Positions 27,811-37,878 of a DNA stretch of 64,000 bases are shown here, piece by piece. A program made the translations under genes and the position numbers. The notes beneath the pieces were generated by a model, which saw only the letters and a program-made list of their open reading frames with translations, was not told the origin of the DNA and made no database searches. The stretch spans positions 60,699 through 124,698 of the forward strand of contig VGDL01000002.1 in NCBI GenBank assembly GCA_016869735.1. The letters run 5' to 3'. The DNA is from Alphaproteobacteria bacterium (GTDB taxonomy: Bacteria > Pseudomonadota > Alphaproteobacteria > Acetobacterales > Acetobacteraceae). Position 1 is the first letter of the stretch. Every line of letters starts with the position of its first letter.

Positions 27811-28830
27811 TTAGTCCACCTTCACGACCAGCTTGCCGAAATTCTCGCCCTTCAGCAGGCCAATGAAGGCCTTGGGCGCATTGGCCAGGCCCTGCACCAC
27901 ATCTTCCCGCCAGCGCAGCTTGCCTGCCTTGATCCAGCCCAGCATTTCGGCGCGGAATTGCGGATAGCGCGGCCAGCCCGTGTCACTCACGATAAAGCCT
28001 TGGATGCGGAGCCGCTTGCGCACCACAGGCCCAAGATTGGGGCCGGGCGGCGCGCCGGCAGCATCCGCGCCAGGGGCTTCATTGTATTGCGCGATCATGC
28101 CGCACATCACCATGCGGCCGAAATCCTTGAAGCGCGGGAAAACCGCCGCCTGCACCGCGCCACCCACATTTTCCCAATAGACATCAATGCCCTCAGGCAC
28201 TGCCGCATCCAATTGCGCGTTCAGATCGCCGCGATGATCAAGGCAGGCGTCAAAGCCAAGCTCCTTCACCACGAAATCGCATTTCTTAGCCCCGCCTGCG
28301 ATGCCGATCACCTTGCAGCCCCTGATCTTGGCAATCTGCCCGGCCACCTGCCCGACAGCGCCAGAGGCCGCGCTGATCACCACGGTCTCCCCCGCCTTGG
28401 GCTGGCCGATATCGGCAAGCCCGGTCCAGGCGGTCAGCCCTGGCATCCCCAGCACGCCAAGGCTTGAGGAAAGCGGCGGATCGGCTTCCGGCACTTTGAA
28501 CAGACGCTCTGGCCCCACGACCGAAAAGCGCTGCCAGCCAAAGCCGCCGAGCACCGTCTCCCCCGGCTTGAAATCCGGATGGCGGGACGCGACCACCACG
28601 CCGGCGGTCTGGCCTTCCATCACCGCACCCAAAGCCACGGGCTTGGCGTAGCTTTTCACATCCGCCATGCGCCCGCGCATATAGGGATCGAGCGAGAGAT
28701 ACTGCGCGCGGACCAGCACCTGCCCTTCGCCGGGCTCAGGCACGGCGGTTTCGACAATCTCGAAATCCTCCTGCACCGGGGCGCCGACGGGGCGGCGCTT
28801 CAACAGGATTTGCAGATTTTTCTCGGCCAT
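27811..28830 (-). CDS. NADP-dependent oxidoreductase (MDR superfamily, leukotriene B4 dehydrogenase/CurA-like)
   Basis: A 339-residue zinc-free medium-chain dehydrogenase/reductase. It has LSLDPYMRGRM near the N-terminus, GMPGLTAWTGL, the nucleotide-binding VVISAASGAVGQVAGQIAK and the family segment EGIDVYWENVGG. These enzymes reduce C=C bonds of alpha,beta-unsaturated ketones or aldehydes with NADPH. ATG at 28830. It is divergent from the enoyl-CoA hydratase gene. The specific substrate is unknown. Confidence 0.9.
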   Translation of the reverse strand: MAEKNLQILLKRRPVGAPVQEDFEIVETAVPEPGEGQVLVRAQYLSLDPYMRGRMADVKSYAKPVALGAVMEGQTAGVVVASRHPDFKPGETVLGGFGWQRFSVVGPERLFKVPEADPPLSSSLGVLGMPGLTAWTGLADIGQPKAGETVVISAASGAVGQVAGQIAKIRGCKVIGIAGGAKKCDFVVKELGFDACLDHRGDLNAQLDAAVPEGIDVYWENVGGAVQAAVFPRFKDFGRMVMCGMIAQYNEAPGADAAGAPPGPNLGPVVRKRLRIQGFIVSDTGWPRYPQFRAEMLGWIKAGKLRWREDVVQGLANAPKAFIGLLKGENFGKLVVKVD

Positions 28831-28943
28831 GGGTGATCTCCTACAAGGCCCGTTGTCGCACGGCCAGCGGGGATGCGAAAATAGGGCGCTGACAAGGGCG
28901 GCCTTCTGACGCAGTCTCCGCCGCTTGAATTTGGAGAATAAAC

Positions 28944-29741
28944 ATGCCCCTGCCCGAAACCGAGACCCTACAACTCGAAAGCCCTGAGCCACACATCCAG
29001 ATCGTGCGGCTTAACCGGCCAGAGGTTTCCAACGCCTTCAACACGCAAATGGGGCGTGATCTGCACACGGTCTGGTCGGCGCTGATCGCCGAGCCCGGCG
29101 ATATCCGCTGCGTCATCCTGACTGCAACCGGCGGGCGCGCCTTTTGTGCGGGCGGTGACCTCAAGGAACGCAAGGGCATGACAGATGCCGCCTGGCGCCA
29201 TCAGCATGAGATTTTTGAGCGTGCCTTCTGGACCATGCTGGATTGCCAAATCCCGATCATCGCCGCCGTGAATGGCCATGCCTATGCCGGCGGGCTGGAA
29301 TTGGTGCTGGCGTCAGACTTCGCCTATGGCGTGACGGGCACGCGCTTTGCGCTGACGGAAGTGACCATTGGCATCATGCCAGGTGCGGGCGGCACGCAAA
29401 CCCTGCCGCGCATTGTTGGCGAAAGGCGTGCCAAGGAAATCATCCTGACCGGCAAGCCTTTCACCGCTGAACAGGCGCTGGAATGGGGCATTCTGAACCG
29501 CGTTTGCGCGCCGGAGGAGGTATTGCCTGCAGCGCTTGAGACCGCGCGCGTGATCGCCGGCAATGCGCCGCTATCAATTCGCCAGGCCAAGCGTTCCATG
29601 CATTTCGGCTTGCAGATGGATTTAAGAAGTGCGCTGCGCTTTGAAGTGGAATGCTACAATCAACTGGTCGGCACGGAAGACCGGCAGGAAGGCATTCTGT
29701 CCTTCAACGAAAAGCGCAAGCCGGTGTTCAAGGGAAGATGA
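28944..29741 (+). CDS. Enoyl-CoA hydratase/isomerase family protein
   Basis: A 265-residue crotonase. Oxyanion-hole segments are AFCAGGDLKE and NGHAYAGGLELVLASD. Both glutamates of true hydratases appear to be present (GGLE, and TEVTIGIMPGAGGTQ). It would hydrate 2-enoyl-CoAs in beta-oxidation or a related route. The RBS is GGAGAATAAAC. It is monocistronic and ends at a strong bidirectional terminator. Exact chain-length or substrate specificity is not visible. Confidence 0.9.
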   Translation: MPLPETETLQLESPEPHIQIVRLNRPEVSNAFNTQMGRDLHTVWSALIAEPGDIRCVILTATGGRAFCAGGDLKERKGMTDAAWRHQHEIFERAFWTMLDCQIPIIAAVNGHAYAGGLELVLASDFAYGVTGTRFALTEVTIGIMPGAGGTQTLPRIVGERRAKEIILTGKPFTAEQALEWGILNRVCAPEEVLPAALETARVIAGNAPLSIRQAKRSMHFGLQMDLRSALRFEVECYNQLVGTEDRQEGILSFNEKRKPVFKGR

Positions 29742-29747
29742 AACGCA

Positions 29748-29781
29748 AAAGGCCCGCGCCAGTTTCCCAGCGCGGGCCTTT
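29748..29781. terminator. Bidirectional Rho-independent terminator
   Basis: A perfect 12-base inverted repeat: AAAGGCCCGCGC (29748-29759) and GCGCGGGCCTTT (29770-29781), with a 10-base loop. It sits between the convergent enoyl-CoA hydratase and trxA genes and can end both transcripts. Confidence 0.85.
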
Positions 29782-29791
29782 CACGGATGAA

Positions 29792-30124
29792 TCACTGACC
29801 CAGCGTCGTCGAAATCCAAGTCTTCAGGGCGCCTTTCGGCAGCGCGCCTACCTTGGTATCCAAGGGCTTGCCATCCTTGAACAGGATCAGCGTGGGAATA
29901 CCGCGCACCGCATATTCATTCGGCGTCATCGGGTTCTCATCAATATTCACCTTGGCGATGGTGAGCTTGCCGGCATATTCCGCCGCAATCTCATCCAGGA
30001 TCGGCCCCACCATACGGCAGGGGCCGCACCATTCGGCCCAGAAATCCACCAGCACCGCGCCGCTGGAATCGAGAACATCGGTCTTGAAGCTCTCATCCGA
30101 TACGGCCTTGGTCAGATCACCCAT
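29792..30124 (-). CDS. trxA: Thioredoxin
   Basis: A 110-residue classical thioredoxin. The active site is WCGPC in [15 protein letters not shown] and the cis-Pro is in [13 protein letters not shown]. It reduces cytosolic protein disulfides, supplied by thioredoxin reductase. Two in-frame ATGs are possible (30136 and 30124). I choose 30124 because GGAGACC lies at suitable distance upstream and the length is then standard. It is transcribed alone and ends at the shared terminator. Confidence 0.95.
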   Translation of the reverse strand: MGDLTKAVSDESFKTDVLDSSGAVLVDFWAEWCGPCRMVGPILDEIAAEYAGKLTIAKVNIDENPMTPNEYAVRGIPTLILFKDGKPLDTKVGALPKGALKTWISTTLGQ

Positions 30125-30202
30125 TGGGGTCTCCATCGAATCGCAGGCAGCGGGATGCGCTGCCCTTCCTTGCCTTAGAAATCGTGTCTCAAGGCCCCTC
30201 GG

Positions 30203-33200
30203 TCAAGACGGGGGGTGCTCAGCGGGCTTGGCGGCCTGCCCCCAACCGAGCATGGCCTTCAACCTTTCCCGAAGGCTTTGGAAAGTCACGTAAAGCATCG
30301 GGATCATGAAAATCCCGATGGTGGAGGCCGCGAGCATTCCCCAGAAAACCGGCGTGCCGACTGCGCGGCGGCTGATCTGCGAAGCGCCTTCCGCCACCAC
30401 CAGCGGATAAAGCCCCAGGATGAAGGCGAAGGATGTCATCATCACCGCGCGGAACCTGAGTTTCGCCCCCAGCACCGCCGCTTCCTGGATGGATTTGCCA
30501 TGCAATTCGCGCTGTTCCTTGGCGAATTCAATGATCAAAATGCCGTTCTTCGCGGCAAGCGCGATCAGCACCACAATCCCGACCTGCGCATACAAATCAA
30601 GCGAAAGCCCGGCGGCACCAATGGACGCAATTGCCCCCAGCACCCCAACCGCGACCGAGAGCAGCACGGGCACCGGAATGCTCCAGCTTTCATAAAGTGC
30701 GACAAGGAACAGAAAGGCGAAAAGTATCGCAAGCCCCAGGATCATCGCGGTCTGCCCGGATGCCGCCTTTTCCTGATAGGCTGTGCCCGTCCATTCAAAG
30801 GAATAGCCCTGCGGCAAGGTGGTGGCGCTTATTCTTTCCATCGCGGCCAGCGCATCGCCGCTGCTGCGCCCGGCGGCCGGTTCGCCATTCACCGTCAGGC
30901 TGCGGACATTGTTGTAGCGCACAATGCTTTGCGGGCCGAATTCCACGCGAATATCCGCCAGTGCCCGGATCGGTACCATCTCACCCTGGGCATTGCGCAC
31001 ATGCACGCGGAAGATGTCTTCCACCGAGGCACGATCCGCTTCCTCAGCCTGCAGGCTCACGCGCCAGCTTCGGCCAAACAGGCTGAAGTCATTGATGTAA
31101 TAGCTGCTCATGGTCGCTTGCAGCGCGGCAAATACATCACTGATGGAAACGCCGAGCACCTGTGCCCGATCCCGATCCAGATCAAGAAAGATCGAAGGTG
31201 CCGCCGCCGAGAAGGTGGAGAAAACACGATTGAGCGTAGGGTCCTGATTGGCCGCAATGACGAGCGCGCGCATGGCTGCCGCCATTTCGGCGACCGGCCG
31301 GCCTTCCAAATTCTGCAATTGGTATTGGAAGCCGCCGCCGGTCCCAAGACCAATGATGGGCGGCACATTGAAGGGCACCACCAGGGCCGGCACTTGCGCC
31401 GTGCCGCGCGCCACCGCAGCCAATAGCGCATCCACCTTGGCCTCGGTCGCTGTGCGTTCCGCAAAAGGCTTCAGCGTCACGATGAAAAACGCGCTATTGG
31501 ATTGCGCTAGGCCATTCAGCATCGAAAAGCCCGAAACGGCCTGCACTGCCTGCACACCCGGCAGGGGCTGGATGATCGCTTCTACCTGCTGGCTCAATTC
31601 CCGCGTGCGGTTCAGCGATGCGCCATCCGGCAATTGCATTTCAACGAAGAAGGCGCCCTGGTCTTCCTGCGGCAGGAAGCCTGTCGGCGTGCGGCTGCCA
31701 ATGCCATAAATCCCCGCAGCAAAGACACCAAGCAACACAAGACTGAGCGCTGAAAGCCGGACAAGTCGGGCGACAATTGCGCCATAGCCATCGCGCACGG
31801 CGTCAATAAAGGCCGAAACCCGACCCATGATGCCCTTCCTCGGCCCGTGATGCGCCTTCAGCAATATGGCGCAAAGCGCTGGTGAAAGCGTCAGCGCATT
31901 GATGGCGGAAAACAGCATGCCGATACTGACGGTCACGGCGAATTGGCGGAACAGCTCACCCGAAATACCGGGGATGAAGGCCAGTGGCACAAAGACCGAA
32001 AGCAGCACCATGGTAATGGCGATGATCGGCGCCGTGATGCCTTCCATGGCAAGCTTGGTGGCTTCAGGCACCGAAAGCTCTGGGTGGTGTTCCATGGTGG
32101 CTTCGACATTTTCCACCACCACAATCGCGTCATCCACCACAATGCCGATCGCAAGTACCATGGCCAGCAAGGATACGGTATTGGCCGAATAGCCCATGGC
32201 ACTCAGCACCGCGAAGGTACTGATCAGGCTGACCGGCACCGCAATCAGCGGAATGATGGTGGCGCGGATCGAACCCAGGAACAGGAAGACCACAATCACC
32301 ACCAGCACAAAGGCTTCAAGCAGCGTCTTGATCACCTCATCAATCGTGAGCTTTACAAACAACGTAGTGTCATAAGTCACTTCGTAGCCAAGCCCAGCCG
32401 GAAAGCGCGCGGACAATTGGCGCATGGTGGCGCCAATACCTTCAGCCACGCCAACCGCATTGGCGCCAGGCGAAAGGAATACCTGCACCAGCAGCGCGGC
32501 ACCGCCATTCAGCCGCGTTTCAATATCCTGGTTCCAGGCGCCGAGTTCGAGGCGCGCGACATCGCGCACACGCAAGACGCTGCCATCCTGATTGGCGCGA
32601 ATGATGATGGCGCCGAATTCATCGGTGGAAACCAGCCGCTCCGTGGTGGTGATATTGAGCTGATAGGATGTATCCTAGGTCATTGGCTGGGCGCCAACGC
32701 GCCCAAGTGGTGCCACCTGGTTCTGCTTCTGGATCGCGCCGATCACATCCGCCGGCGTCAGGCCAAGCGCAACCAGCCGATCCGTCTGGAACCAGATGCG
32801 CATGGAATAATCGCGCGTACCGAACATCTGCGCGTCACCCACGCCAGGCACACGGCGCAGCGCATCAAGTATGTTTATCGTCACGTAATTGCTGATGAAC
32901 AGCGGATCGAGCGACCCATCGGTGGAGCGGATCGTGATCACCTGCAGAATGGCCGATGATTTCTTGCGCACCGTCAGCCCAAGGCGCTGCACTTCCTGCG
33001 GCAATTGCGCCAGCGCCAATTGCGCGCGGTTATTCACATTGGTGGTGTTCTGGTCTGGGTCAGATCCCACGCGGAAGGAAACATTCAGCGTATAGGAACC
33101 ATCATTGCCGCTGGTGGATTGCATATAGATCATGCCGTCCACGCCATTGATCTGGCTTTCCAGCGGCTGGCCTACGGTTGCTTCCACCACCTCGGCCGAG

Positions 33201-33358
33201 GCGCCGGGGAAATTGGCGGTCACCGAAACCTGGGGCGGCACGATATCAGGGAATTGCGCCACCGGAATGCGCAGCAGCGAAATCAGGCCGGCAATCGTTG
33301 TCAGATTCGCGATGACAATCGCGAAGCGCGGGCGGTCAACAAATAGTTTTGAGATCAT
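30203..33358 (-). pseudogene. RND multidrug efflux pump inner-membrane subunit (HAE1/AcrB type), interrupted by one amber codon
   Basis: The 1052-codon frame encodes a full-length AcrB/MexB-like proton/drug antiporter. It starts MISKLFVDRPRFAIVIANL and carries the intramembrane aspartate pair in [15 protein letters not shown], with the expected two six-helix halves and periplasmic domains. A TAG (minus strand, 32677-32675) stops it at codon 228, and the next codons ([14 protein letters not shown]) continue the family sequence in the same frame. Everything else looks intact, so this is a very recent lesion, a base-calling error, or a suppressed stop. The adaptor gene lies 6 bases upstream. No outer-membrane factor gene is adjacent. 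Confidence 0.9.
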
Positions 33359-33364
33359 GGCGCG

Positions 33365-34549
33365 TCAGCCCCGCCTTGGCGCTGAGCCAGGCATCGCACC
33401 ACTCGGCGTGGTTGGTGCTGGCTGAGGTGTCACCGCCGCACCAGGGCGGGCGCGTTGCGCGCCTTCCGTGATCACCAATTGGCCAACCTCAAGCCCTTCG
33501 GTCACCACCAATTGGCCGCCCAGCCCGCGTGTGGTCTTCACGCGCTTCACTTCCACCTTGTTCTCGGCGCCCACCACCAGAACAAAGCTACCGGCCTGGT
33601 CTATCTGCAAGGCGGATTGTGGAATGACGATCGCCTGTTCCGGCTTGCCTTCTTCAACCACCACCGTCACCGCCTGCCCATCCAGCAGATATTTCTGCGG
33701 GTTGGGGATCATTGCCTGCACCAGCACGGAATCGGTCGCGCGATTGGTGGTGACATCAATGAATTCAAATCGCCCCGTGCTGTCCAGCATGGTGCCATCG
33801 GGCAGGCGCACGCGCACCTTGATTTGCTCCGCAGCGTCTGCGCCGGCGTTGCGCCGGAAATTAAGCAATTGCCGCTGCGTCACCGGGAAGCTGATGCGGA
33901 TGGGATCATCGCGTACAATCGTGACCAGCGTGCCGCTGCCGGGGCTGACCACATTGCCGGGGCTGAGTGGTGAACGCCCCGCGCGGCCATCAAAGGGGGC
34001 GCGGATTTCGGTATAGTCGTAATTGATTTGCGCCTGCTGCAATTGCGCCTCAGCCGCCGCCACCTTGGCCTTGGATTCCGCTTCCGCCGTGATCCGGTCA
34101 TCCAATGTTGCTTGCGGAATGGCGTTGGTCTTCACCAATTCCCGCCCGCGAGTCACCTGTGTGCTGGCGTTGGCCAGATCGGCACGCGCGCTATCCAATT
34201 GGGCGCGGCGGAGCGCCACTTCGGCCGCGAAGGGCGGCTGTTCCAGGGTGAACAGCAATTGCCCGGCCTTCACCGCATCGCCTTCACTGAAATGCCGCGC
34301 CTGCAAAAAGCCCGTGACGCGCGCCAGTATATTTACCCGGTCAATTGCTTCCACGCGGCCAATGAAATCCGCACCCCTGCTGATGGCCTGGCGTTCCACG
34401 CGGCTGACAAAAACCGCAGCCGGCGGGGCAGCGGCTTGCTGACGCGCCGGGGCGGTTTCTTCCTTACAGCCGGATAGGGTCGGCAGGGCCAGGGCCAGGA
34501 CCATCGGTAACGCCAGACGCGCAGCGCCCTTTTGCTCACGCAAAGCCAT
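33365..34549 (-). CDS. RND efflux periplasmic adaptor lipoprotein (AcrA/MexA type)
   Basis: A 394-residue membrane fusion protein. The N-terminal signal ends in a lipobox, LPTLSGC, with acylated Cys about residue 28. A biotinyl-lipoyl domain (VNILARVTGFLQARHFSEGD), a coiled-coil hairpin (about 95-165), the barrel domain and a Pro-rich tail follow. It bridges the inner-membrane pump to an outer-membrane channel. Two starts are possible: ATG at 34558, with GAGGGAG only one base away, and ATG at 34549, with better spacing; I prefer the latter. It is first in a two-gene unit with the RND pump. Confidence 0.9.
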   Translation of the reverse strand: MALREQKGAARLALPMVLALALPTLSGCKEETAPARQQAAAPPAAVFVSRVERQAISRGADFIGRVEAIDRVNILARVTGFLQARHFSEGDAVKAGQLLFTLEQPPFAAEVALRRAQLDSARADLANASTQVTRGRELVKTNAIPQATLDDRITAEAESKAKVAAAEAQLQQAQINYDYTEIRAPFDGRAGRSPLSPGNVVSPGSGTLVTIVRDDPIRISFPVTQRQLLNFRRNAGADAAEQIKVRVRLPDGTMLDSTGRFEFIDVTTNRATDSVLVQAMIPNPQKYLLDGQAVTVVVEEGKPEQAIVIPQSALQIDQAGSFVLVVGAENKVEVKRVKTTRGLGGQLVVTEGLEVGQLVITEGAQRARPGAAVTPQPAPTTPSGAMPGSAPRRG

Positions 34550-34603
34550 GGTGGTCATGCTCCCTCAACCATCACACGGCGAAAGGCCACGCTGATTTAC
34601 CTT

Positions 34604-34619
34604 GTGTAATATTTAACAC
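34604..34619. promoter_or_regulatory. AT-rich imperfect palindrome upstream of the efflux operon
   Basis: GTGTAATATTTAACAC has matching ends (GTGT/ACAC) and an AT-rich centre in a G+C-rich 160-base divergent gap between the efflux adaptor and the DUF374 gene. It could be a repressor operator or contain the -10 of the efflux promoter. A TATAAT (34649-34654) faces the DUF374 gene without a clear -35. No efflux regulator gene is adjacent. Confidence 0.3.
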
Positions 34620-34722
34620 GCCTTCCATCGGCCTGGGTAGCGGCGCGTTATAATTGGGCGCCGTTTCCCAGCACCCCAAACCGGGCTAGAGGTCTTGTGA
34701 TGACGCCTGAAGCCGACCCCAG

Positions 34723-35400
34723 ATGTTCAAGCGGCTGATCCGCCATCCTGCTGCCCAGGCGCTGCTCGCCTGGCTGGTCGGGGGGTATTTGCGGCTGATC
34801 TGGGCCACCACGCGCTGGCAGCTTGAAGGTGCTGAACACGTCAAGGTGAAGCGCGGGGATCCGTTGATCCTGGCCTTCTGGCATGAATGCCTGCCGCTGG
34901 CCGCGCAGGGCTGGCGGCTGTTGGGGCAGCATATCCCGGCCGCCGCTGGGCTGCGCGCGCAGGCGCTGATTTCCCGGCATCGAGACGGCAGGCTGATTGC
35001 CCGCGCGGTCGCGCCTTTTGATGTGGAAGTTGTCCATGCGTCATCCTCCAAGGGGGGGGCGGCGGGCTTGCGCCAGCTTTTGCGTGTGCTGGAAGGCGGC
35101 GGAGTTGCGGTGATTACGCCCGATGGCCCGCGCGGCCCGGCACGAGAAGCCGCCCCCGGCATCGCCCAGCTTGCCGCGCTTTCGGGGCTGCCGGTGCTGG
35201 CCTGCGGGGCGGCATCATCGCGCATGCGCCGCGCCCGTTCCTGGGACCGGATGCGCTTTCCGCTGCCCTTTGCCCGCGCCGTGGTGGTGATTGAAGCGCC
35301 CATTACGGTGCCGCGAGAGGACCCAGCCAGCGCCTTGCCGGCCATCACCGCAGCGCTCAACCGTGCGACGGAACGCGCCGATCAGGCGGTGGCGCAATGA
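34723..35400 (+). CDS. DUF374 lysophospholipid acyltransferase-family protein
   Basis: A 225-residue protein of the DUF374 group, related to the lysophospholipid acyltransferase fold. It has FWHECLPL early and TPDGPRGPAREAAPGIAQLA in the middle, the signature of the family. A hydrophobic N-terminal stretch (residues 10-27) suggests membrane association. It overlaps waaA by 4 bases and precedes lpxK, so a role in lipid A or KDO-lipid metabolism is likely by context. Biochemical function is not established. Confidence 0.82.
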   Translation: MFKRLIRHPAAQALLAWLVGGYLRLIWATTRWQLEGAEHVKVKRGDPLILAFWHECLPLAAQGWRLLGQHIPAAAGLRAQALISRHRDGRLIARAVAPFDVEVVHASSSKGGAAGLRQLLRVLEGGGVAVITPDGPRGPAREAAPGIAQLAALSGLPVLACGAASSRMRRARSWDRMRFPLPFARAVVVIEAPITVPREDPASALPAITAALNRATERADQAVAQ

Positions 35401-36707
35401 CGCCGCCCGGCCCTTCGGCGCGCATCCTGGCCGCGGCTTGGGCGCTGCTGGCCAGCCTGCTCGCACCGCTTTTGCCCTTCTACCTGCGCCGCCGTGTCGC
35501 CAAGGGCAAGGAAATCGCGGAACGCTTGGGCGAACGCCAAGGCCATGGCGCAGCGCGCCCGCCGGGTCGGCTGGTCTGGTGCCATGCCGCCAGCAATGGG
35601 GAAACACTTTCACTGCTGCCGTTGCTGGAAGCCTTGGCGCGGCAGGACGCAAGCCTTTCCTTCCTGGTCACCACCGGCACGGTGACGTCCGCGCGCTTGC
35701 TGGAACAGCGGCTATCGCCGGAATTGGCGCCGCGCACCCAGCATCGCTTCCTGCCTTTGGATGTGCCGCGCTGGGTGGCGCGGTTCCTGGAGGGCTGGCG
35801 GCCTGATCTGGCCGTGATCGTGGAATCAGAGCTCTGGCCCAATATGCTGGCAGCGGCGGGCCGGCGGGGCGTGCCGATGGCGCTGATCAACGCACGCATG
35901 TCGGCGCGTTCTGCGCGCGGCTGGGCTTGGGCGCCTGGCTTTGCGCGGGGCTTGCTCGGGCGGTTTCAGGTGATCCTGGCACAGACCGAAGCCGATGCGG
36001 CGCGCTTTGCGGCGCTGGCCGGGTACCCCGTGCCGTGCTGGGGGAACCTGAAATATGCCGCACCGCCCTTGCCGGCTGACCCGGCGGAACTCGCGCGGCT
36101 GCAAGCGGCTTGGGCGGGGCGGCCGGTTTGGCTCGCGGCCAGCACCCATCCGGGGGAGGATGAGATCATCCTAAGCGCGCATCGGTTGCTGGCGCCGGGG
36201 CACCCCGGCTTGCTGACAATCATTGTGCCGCGCCATCCGCCGCGCGGGCCGGATATTGCGGGTTTGGCTCAGGATTTGCCTGCCGCACGGCGTGGCGCGG
36301 GGCAGGAAGCGGGGCCCGGGGTCGCGGTTTATATCGCTGATACGCTTGGCGAATTGGGGCTTTTCTATCGCCTGGCACGGGTTGCGCTGATTGGCGGATC
36401 GCTGGTGCCGCATGGCGGGCAGAACCCGCTGGAAGCCGCGCGGCTTGGCTGCCCCATCCTGATTGGCCCGCATCACTTCAATTTTAGCGAAATCATTACG
36501 CGGCTGCGCGCTGCGGATGCGCTGGTTGAAACCCCGGATGGGCCAGGGGCGGCAGAAGCGCTGGCGCAACATATCGCGCGCTTCCTGGCCGATCCCGCCG
36601 CGGCTGAGGCCATGTCAGCGGCGGCGGGGGCGCTCGCCCAGGATCAGGCCGGCCTGCCGGGGCGGTTGGCCACAAGCCTGTTGCCCTTGATCCGCCCGGC
36701 GCGGTAA
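35397..36707 (+). CDS. waaA: 3-deoxy-D-manno-octulosonic acid transferase
   Basis: A 436-residue KDO transferase (WaaA/KdtA), which attaches KDO from CMP-KDO to lipid IVA at the cytoplasmic face of the inner membrane. It has an N-terminal anchor (LAAAWALLASLLAPLLPF), the catalytic-loop region RRVAKGKEIAERLGERQG, VESELWPN, and the sugar-nucleotide site GGSLVPHGGQNPLEAARLG. The ATG overlaps the DUF374 TGA. lpxK follows after 163 bases. Confidence 0.94.
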   Translation: MTPPGPSARILAAAWALLASLLAPLLPFYLRRRVAKGKEIAERLGERQGHGAARPPGRLVWCHAASNGETLSLLPLLEALARQDASLSFLVTTGTVTSARLLEQRLSPELAPRTQHRFLPLDVPRWVARFLEGWRPDLAVIVESELWPNMLAAAGRRGVPMALINARMSARSARGWAWAPGFARGLLGRFQVILAQTEADAARFAALAGYPVPCWGNLKYAAPPLPADPAELARLQAAWAGRPVWLAASTHPGEDEIILSAHRLLAPGHPGLLTIIVPRHPPRGPDIAGLAQDLPAARRGAGQEAGPGVAVYIADTLGELGLFYRLARVALIGGSLVPHGGQNPLEAARLGCPILIGPHHFNFSEIITRLRAADALVETPDGPGAAEALAQHIARFLADPAAAEAMSAAAGALAQDQAGLPGRLATSLLPLIRPAR

Positions 36708-36870
36708 CATCGTTCCAGTCCGGGGAGGACCGAACCACAATTTCCTCGGGGAACCTTACCGCACAGACGGCGAAGCCGCGCGGATCAGGAAGCCCCAGAA
36801 AGACTCATCCTTGCCATGCGCGCCATTCCTGCGTTGCCGGCAATGCGGAAGGTTTGAACGGTTTCATCTG

Positions 36871-37848
36871 ATGCGAGCGCCTGGATTCTGGAGCGGTAGG
36901 CCTGGTGTGGCGGCAGCTTTGCTGTCGCCCATTGCAGCGCTTTATGCCGCGACCACAGCGCGGCGCATGGCGCAGCATGGGCAGAAACTGCCCCTGCCCG
37001 TGATCTGCTGCGGCAATGCAACGGCGGGTGGCGCGGGCAAAACGACGGTGGCGCTTGACCTTGGCGCAAGGCTGCAAGCGCGTGGCCTTGACGCGCATTT
37101 CCTGCTGCGCGGCTACGGCGGCAAGCTGAAGGGCCCGGCGCGTGTTGATCTTGCCAGCCATGACAGCCGCGCTGTGGGTGATGAGGCTTTGCTGCTGGCT
37201 GCCATAGCGCCCACTTGGGTTTCGGCTGATCGCGCCGCGGGCGGTGTGGCGGCGCAGGCGGCCGGGGCGCAGGCAATCATCATGGATGATGGGCTGCAGA
37301 ACCCAACCCTCGAAAAATCGCTCTCGCTGCTGATCATTGATGGGTCATACGGGTTTGGTAATGGCCGGGTTATCCCCTCGGGACCGCTGCGCGAACCTGT
37401 GGCGGCTGCCGCTGCGCGCTGCCAGGCCGCCGTGCTGATTGGTGAGGATGAAACCGGCGCGCTGGCGCAACTCCCGCCCGGCTTGCCGGTGCTGCGCGCC
37501 CGTTTGGTGCCGGGGCCCGAAGCGGCCGCGCTAGCCGGCAAGCCGGTTGTCGCCTTTTGCGGCATCGCCAATCCGCGTAAATTCTTCACAACGCTTCAGG
37601 AAGCCGGCGCCGTGCTGACCGCGCGCCACCCTTTCGCGGATCACTACCCCTTCGATGACCTGGAAATCCACGACATCCTGGCGGAGGCGGAGAAGCTTCG
37701 CGCCATCCCGGTGACAACGCGCAAGGATATTGTGCGTATTCCCCCGGCGCTGCGGACGGGCATTCAGGTGGTGAGCATTGCCCTTGCCTGGGACGACCCG
37801 GCGGAGATCGAGGCGTTGTTGGACAGGGCTTTGGCCCCTCAGACTTGA
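36871..37848 (+). CDS. lpxK: Tetraacyldisaccharide 4'-kinase
   Basis: A 325-residue LpxK, the P-loop kinase that phosphorylates the 4' position of the lipid A disaccharide. The Walker A is GNATAGGAGKTT (about residues 49-60). LLRGYGGKLKGPARVD, MDDGLQNPTLEK and IPVTTRKDIVRI are typical. The N-terminal MRAPGFWSGRPGVAAALLSPIAALY anchors it to the membrane, reported here in short: a hydrophobic helix at residues 12-26. ATG at 36871 is chosen; a start 20 codons earlier adds a Cys-rich stretch unlike the family. The 163 bases before it hold no recognisable feature. Confidence 0.94.
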   Translation: MRAPGFWSGRPGVAAALLSPIAALYAATTARRMAQHGQKLPLPVICCGNATAGGAGKTTVALDLGARLQARGLDAHFLLRGYGGKLKGPARVDLASHDSRAVGDEALLLAAIAPTWVSADRAAGGVAAQAAGAQAIIMDDGLQNPTLEKSLSLLIIDGSYGFGNGRVIPSGPLREPVAAAAARCQAAVLIGEDETGALAQLPPGLPVLRARLVPGPEAAALAGKPVVAFCGIANPRKFFTTLQEAGAVLTARHPFADHYPFDDLEIHDILAEAEKLRAIPVTTRKDIVRIPPALRTGIQVVSIALAWDDPAEIEALLDRALAPQT

Positions 37849-37851
37849 AAA

Positions 37852-37865
37852 ACCGTCCGGACGGT
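37852..37865. promoter_or_regulatory. TetR-type operator palindrome
   Basis: ACCGTCCGGACGGT is a perfect 14-base palindrome, 3 bases after the lpxK stop and 14 bases before the TetR ATG. Its form (ACCGTnCGGnACGGT-like) is typical of TetR-family sites. It probably mediates autoregulation of the regulator and the DevBCA genes that follow. Confidence 0.72.
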
Positions 37866-37878
37866 ATAGTTGAAGGGC

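Noticed and set aside
30215..31426. A 403-codon plus-strand frame opposite the RND pump
   Set aside because: Antisense shadow; the minus strand encodes clear RND transmembrane and porter sequence.
32675..32677. Programmed recoding (selenocysteine or pyrrolysine) at the amber codon of the pump
   Set aside because: The codon is TAG, not TGA, pyrrolysine systems are not expected in this group, and the site is not a catalytic position of the family. A mutation or sequence error is simpler.
31943..32959. A 338-codon plus-strand frame opposite the RND pump
   Set aside because: Antisense to the pump gene, rich in His, Arg and Gln, and without RBS or domain.
36708..36870. A small gene in the waaA-lpxK gap
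   Set aside because: Short frames there lack a good RBS and any recognisable motif; the Cys-containing frame before lpxK is only an upstream extension of that gene.
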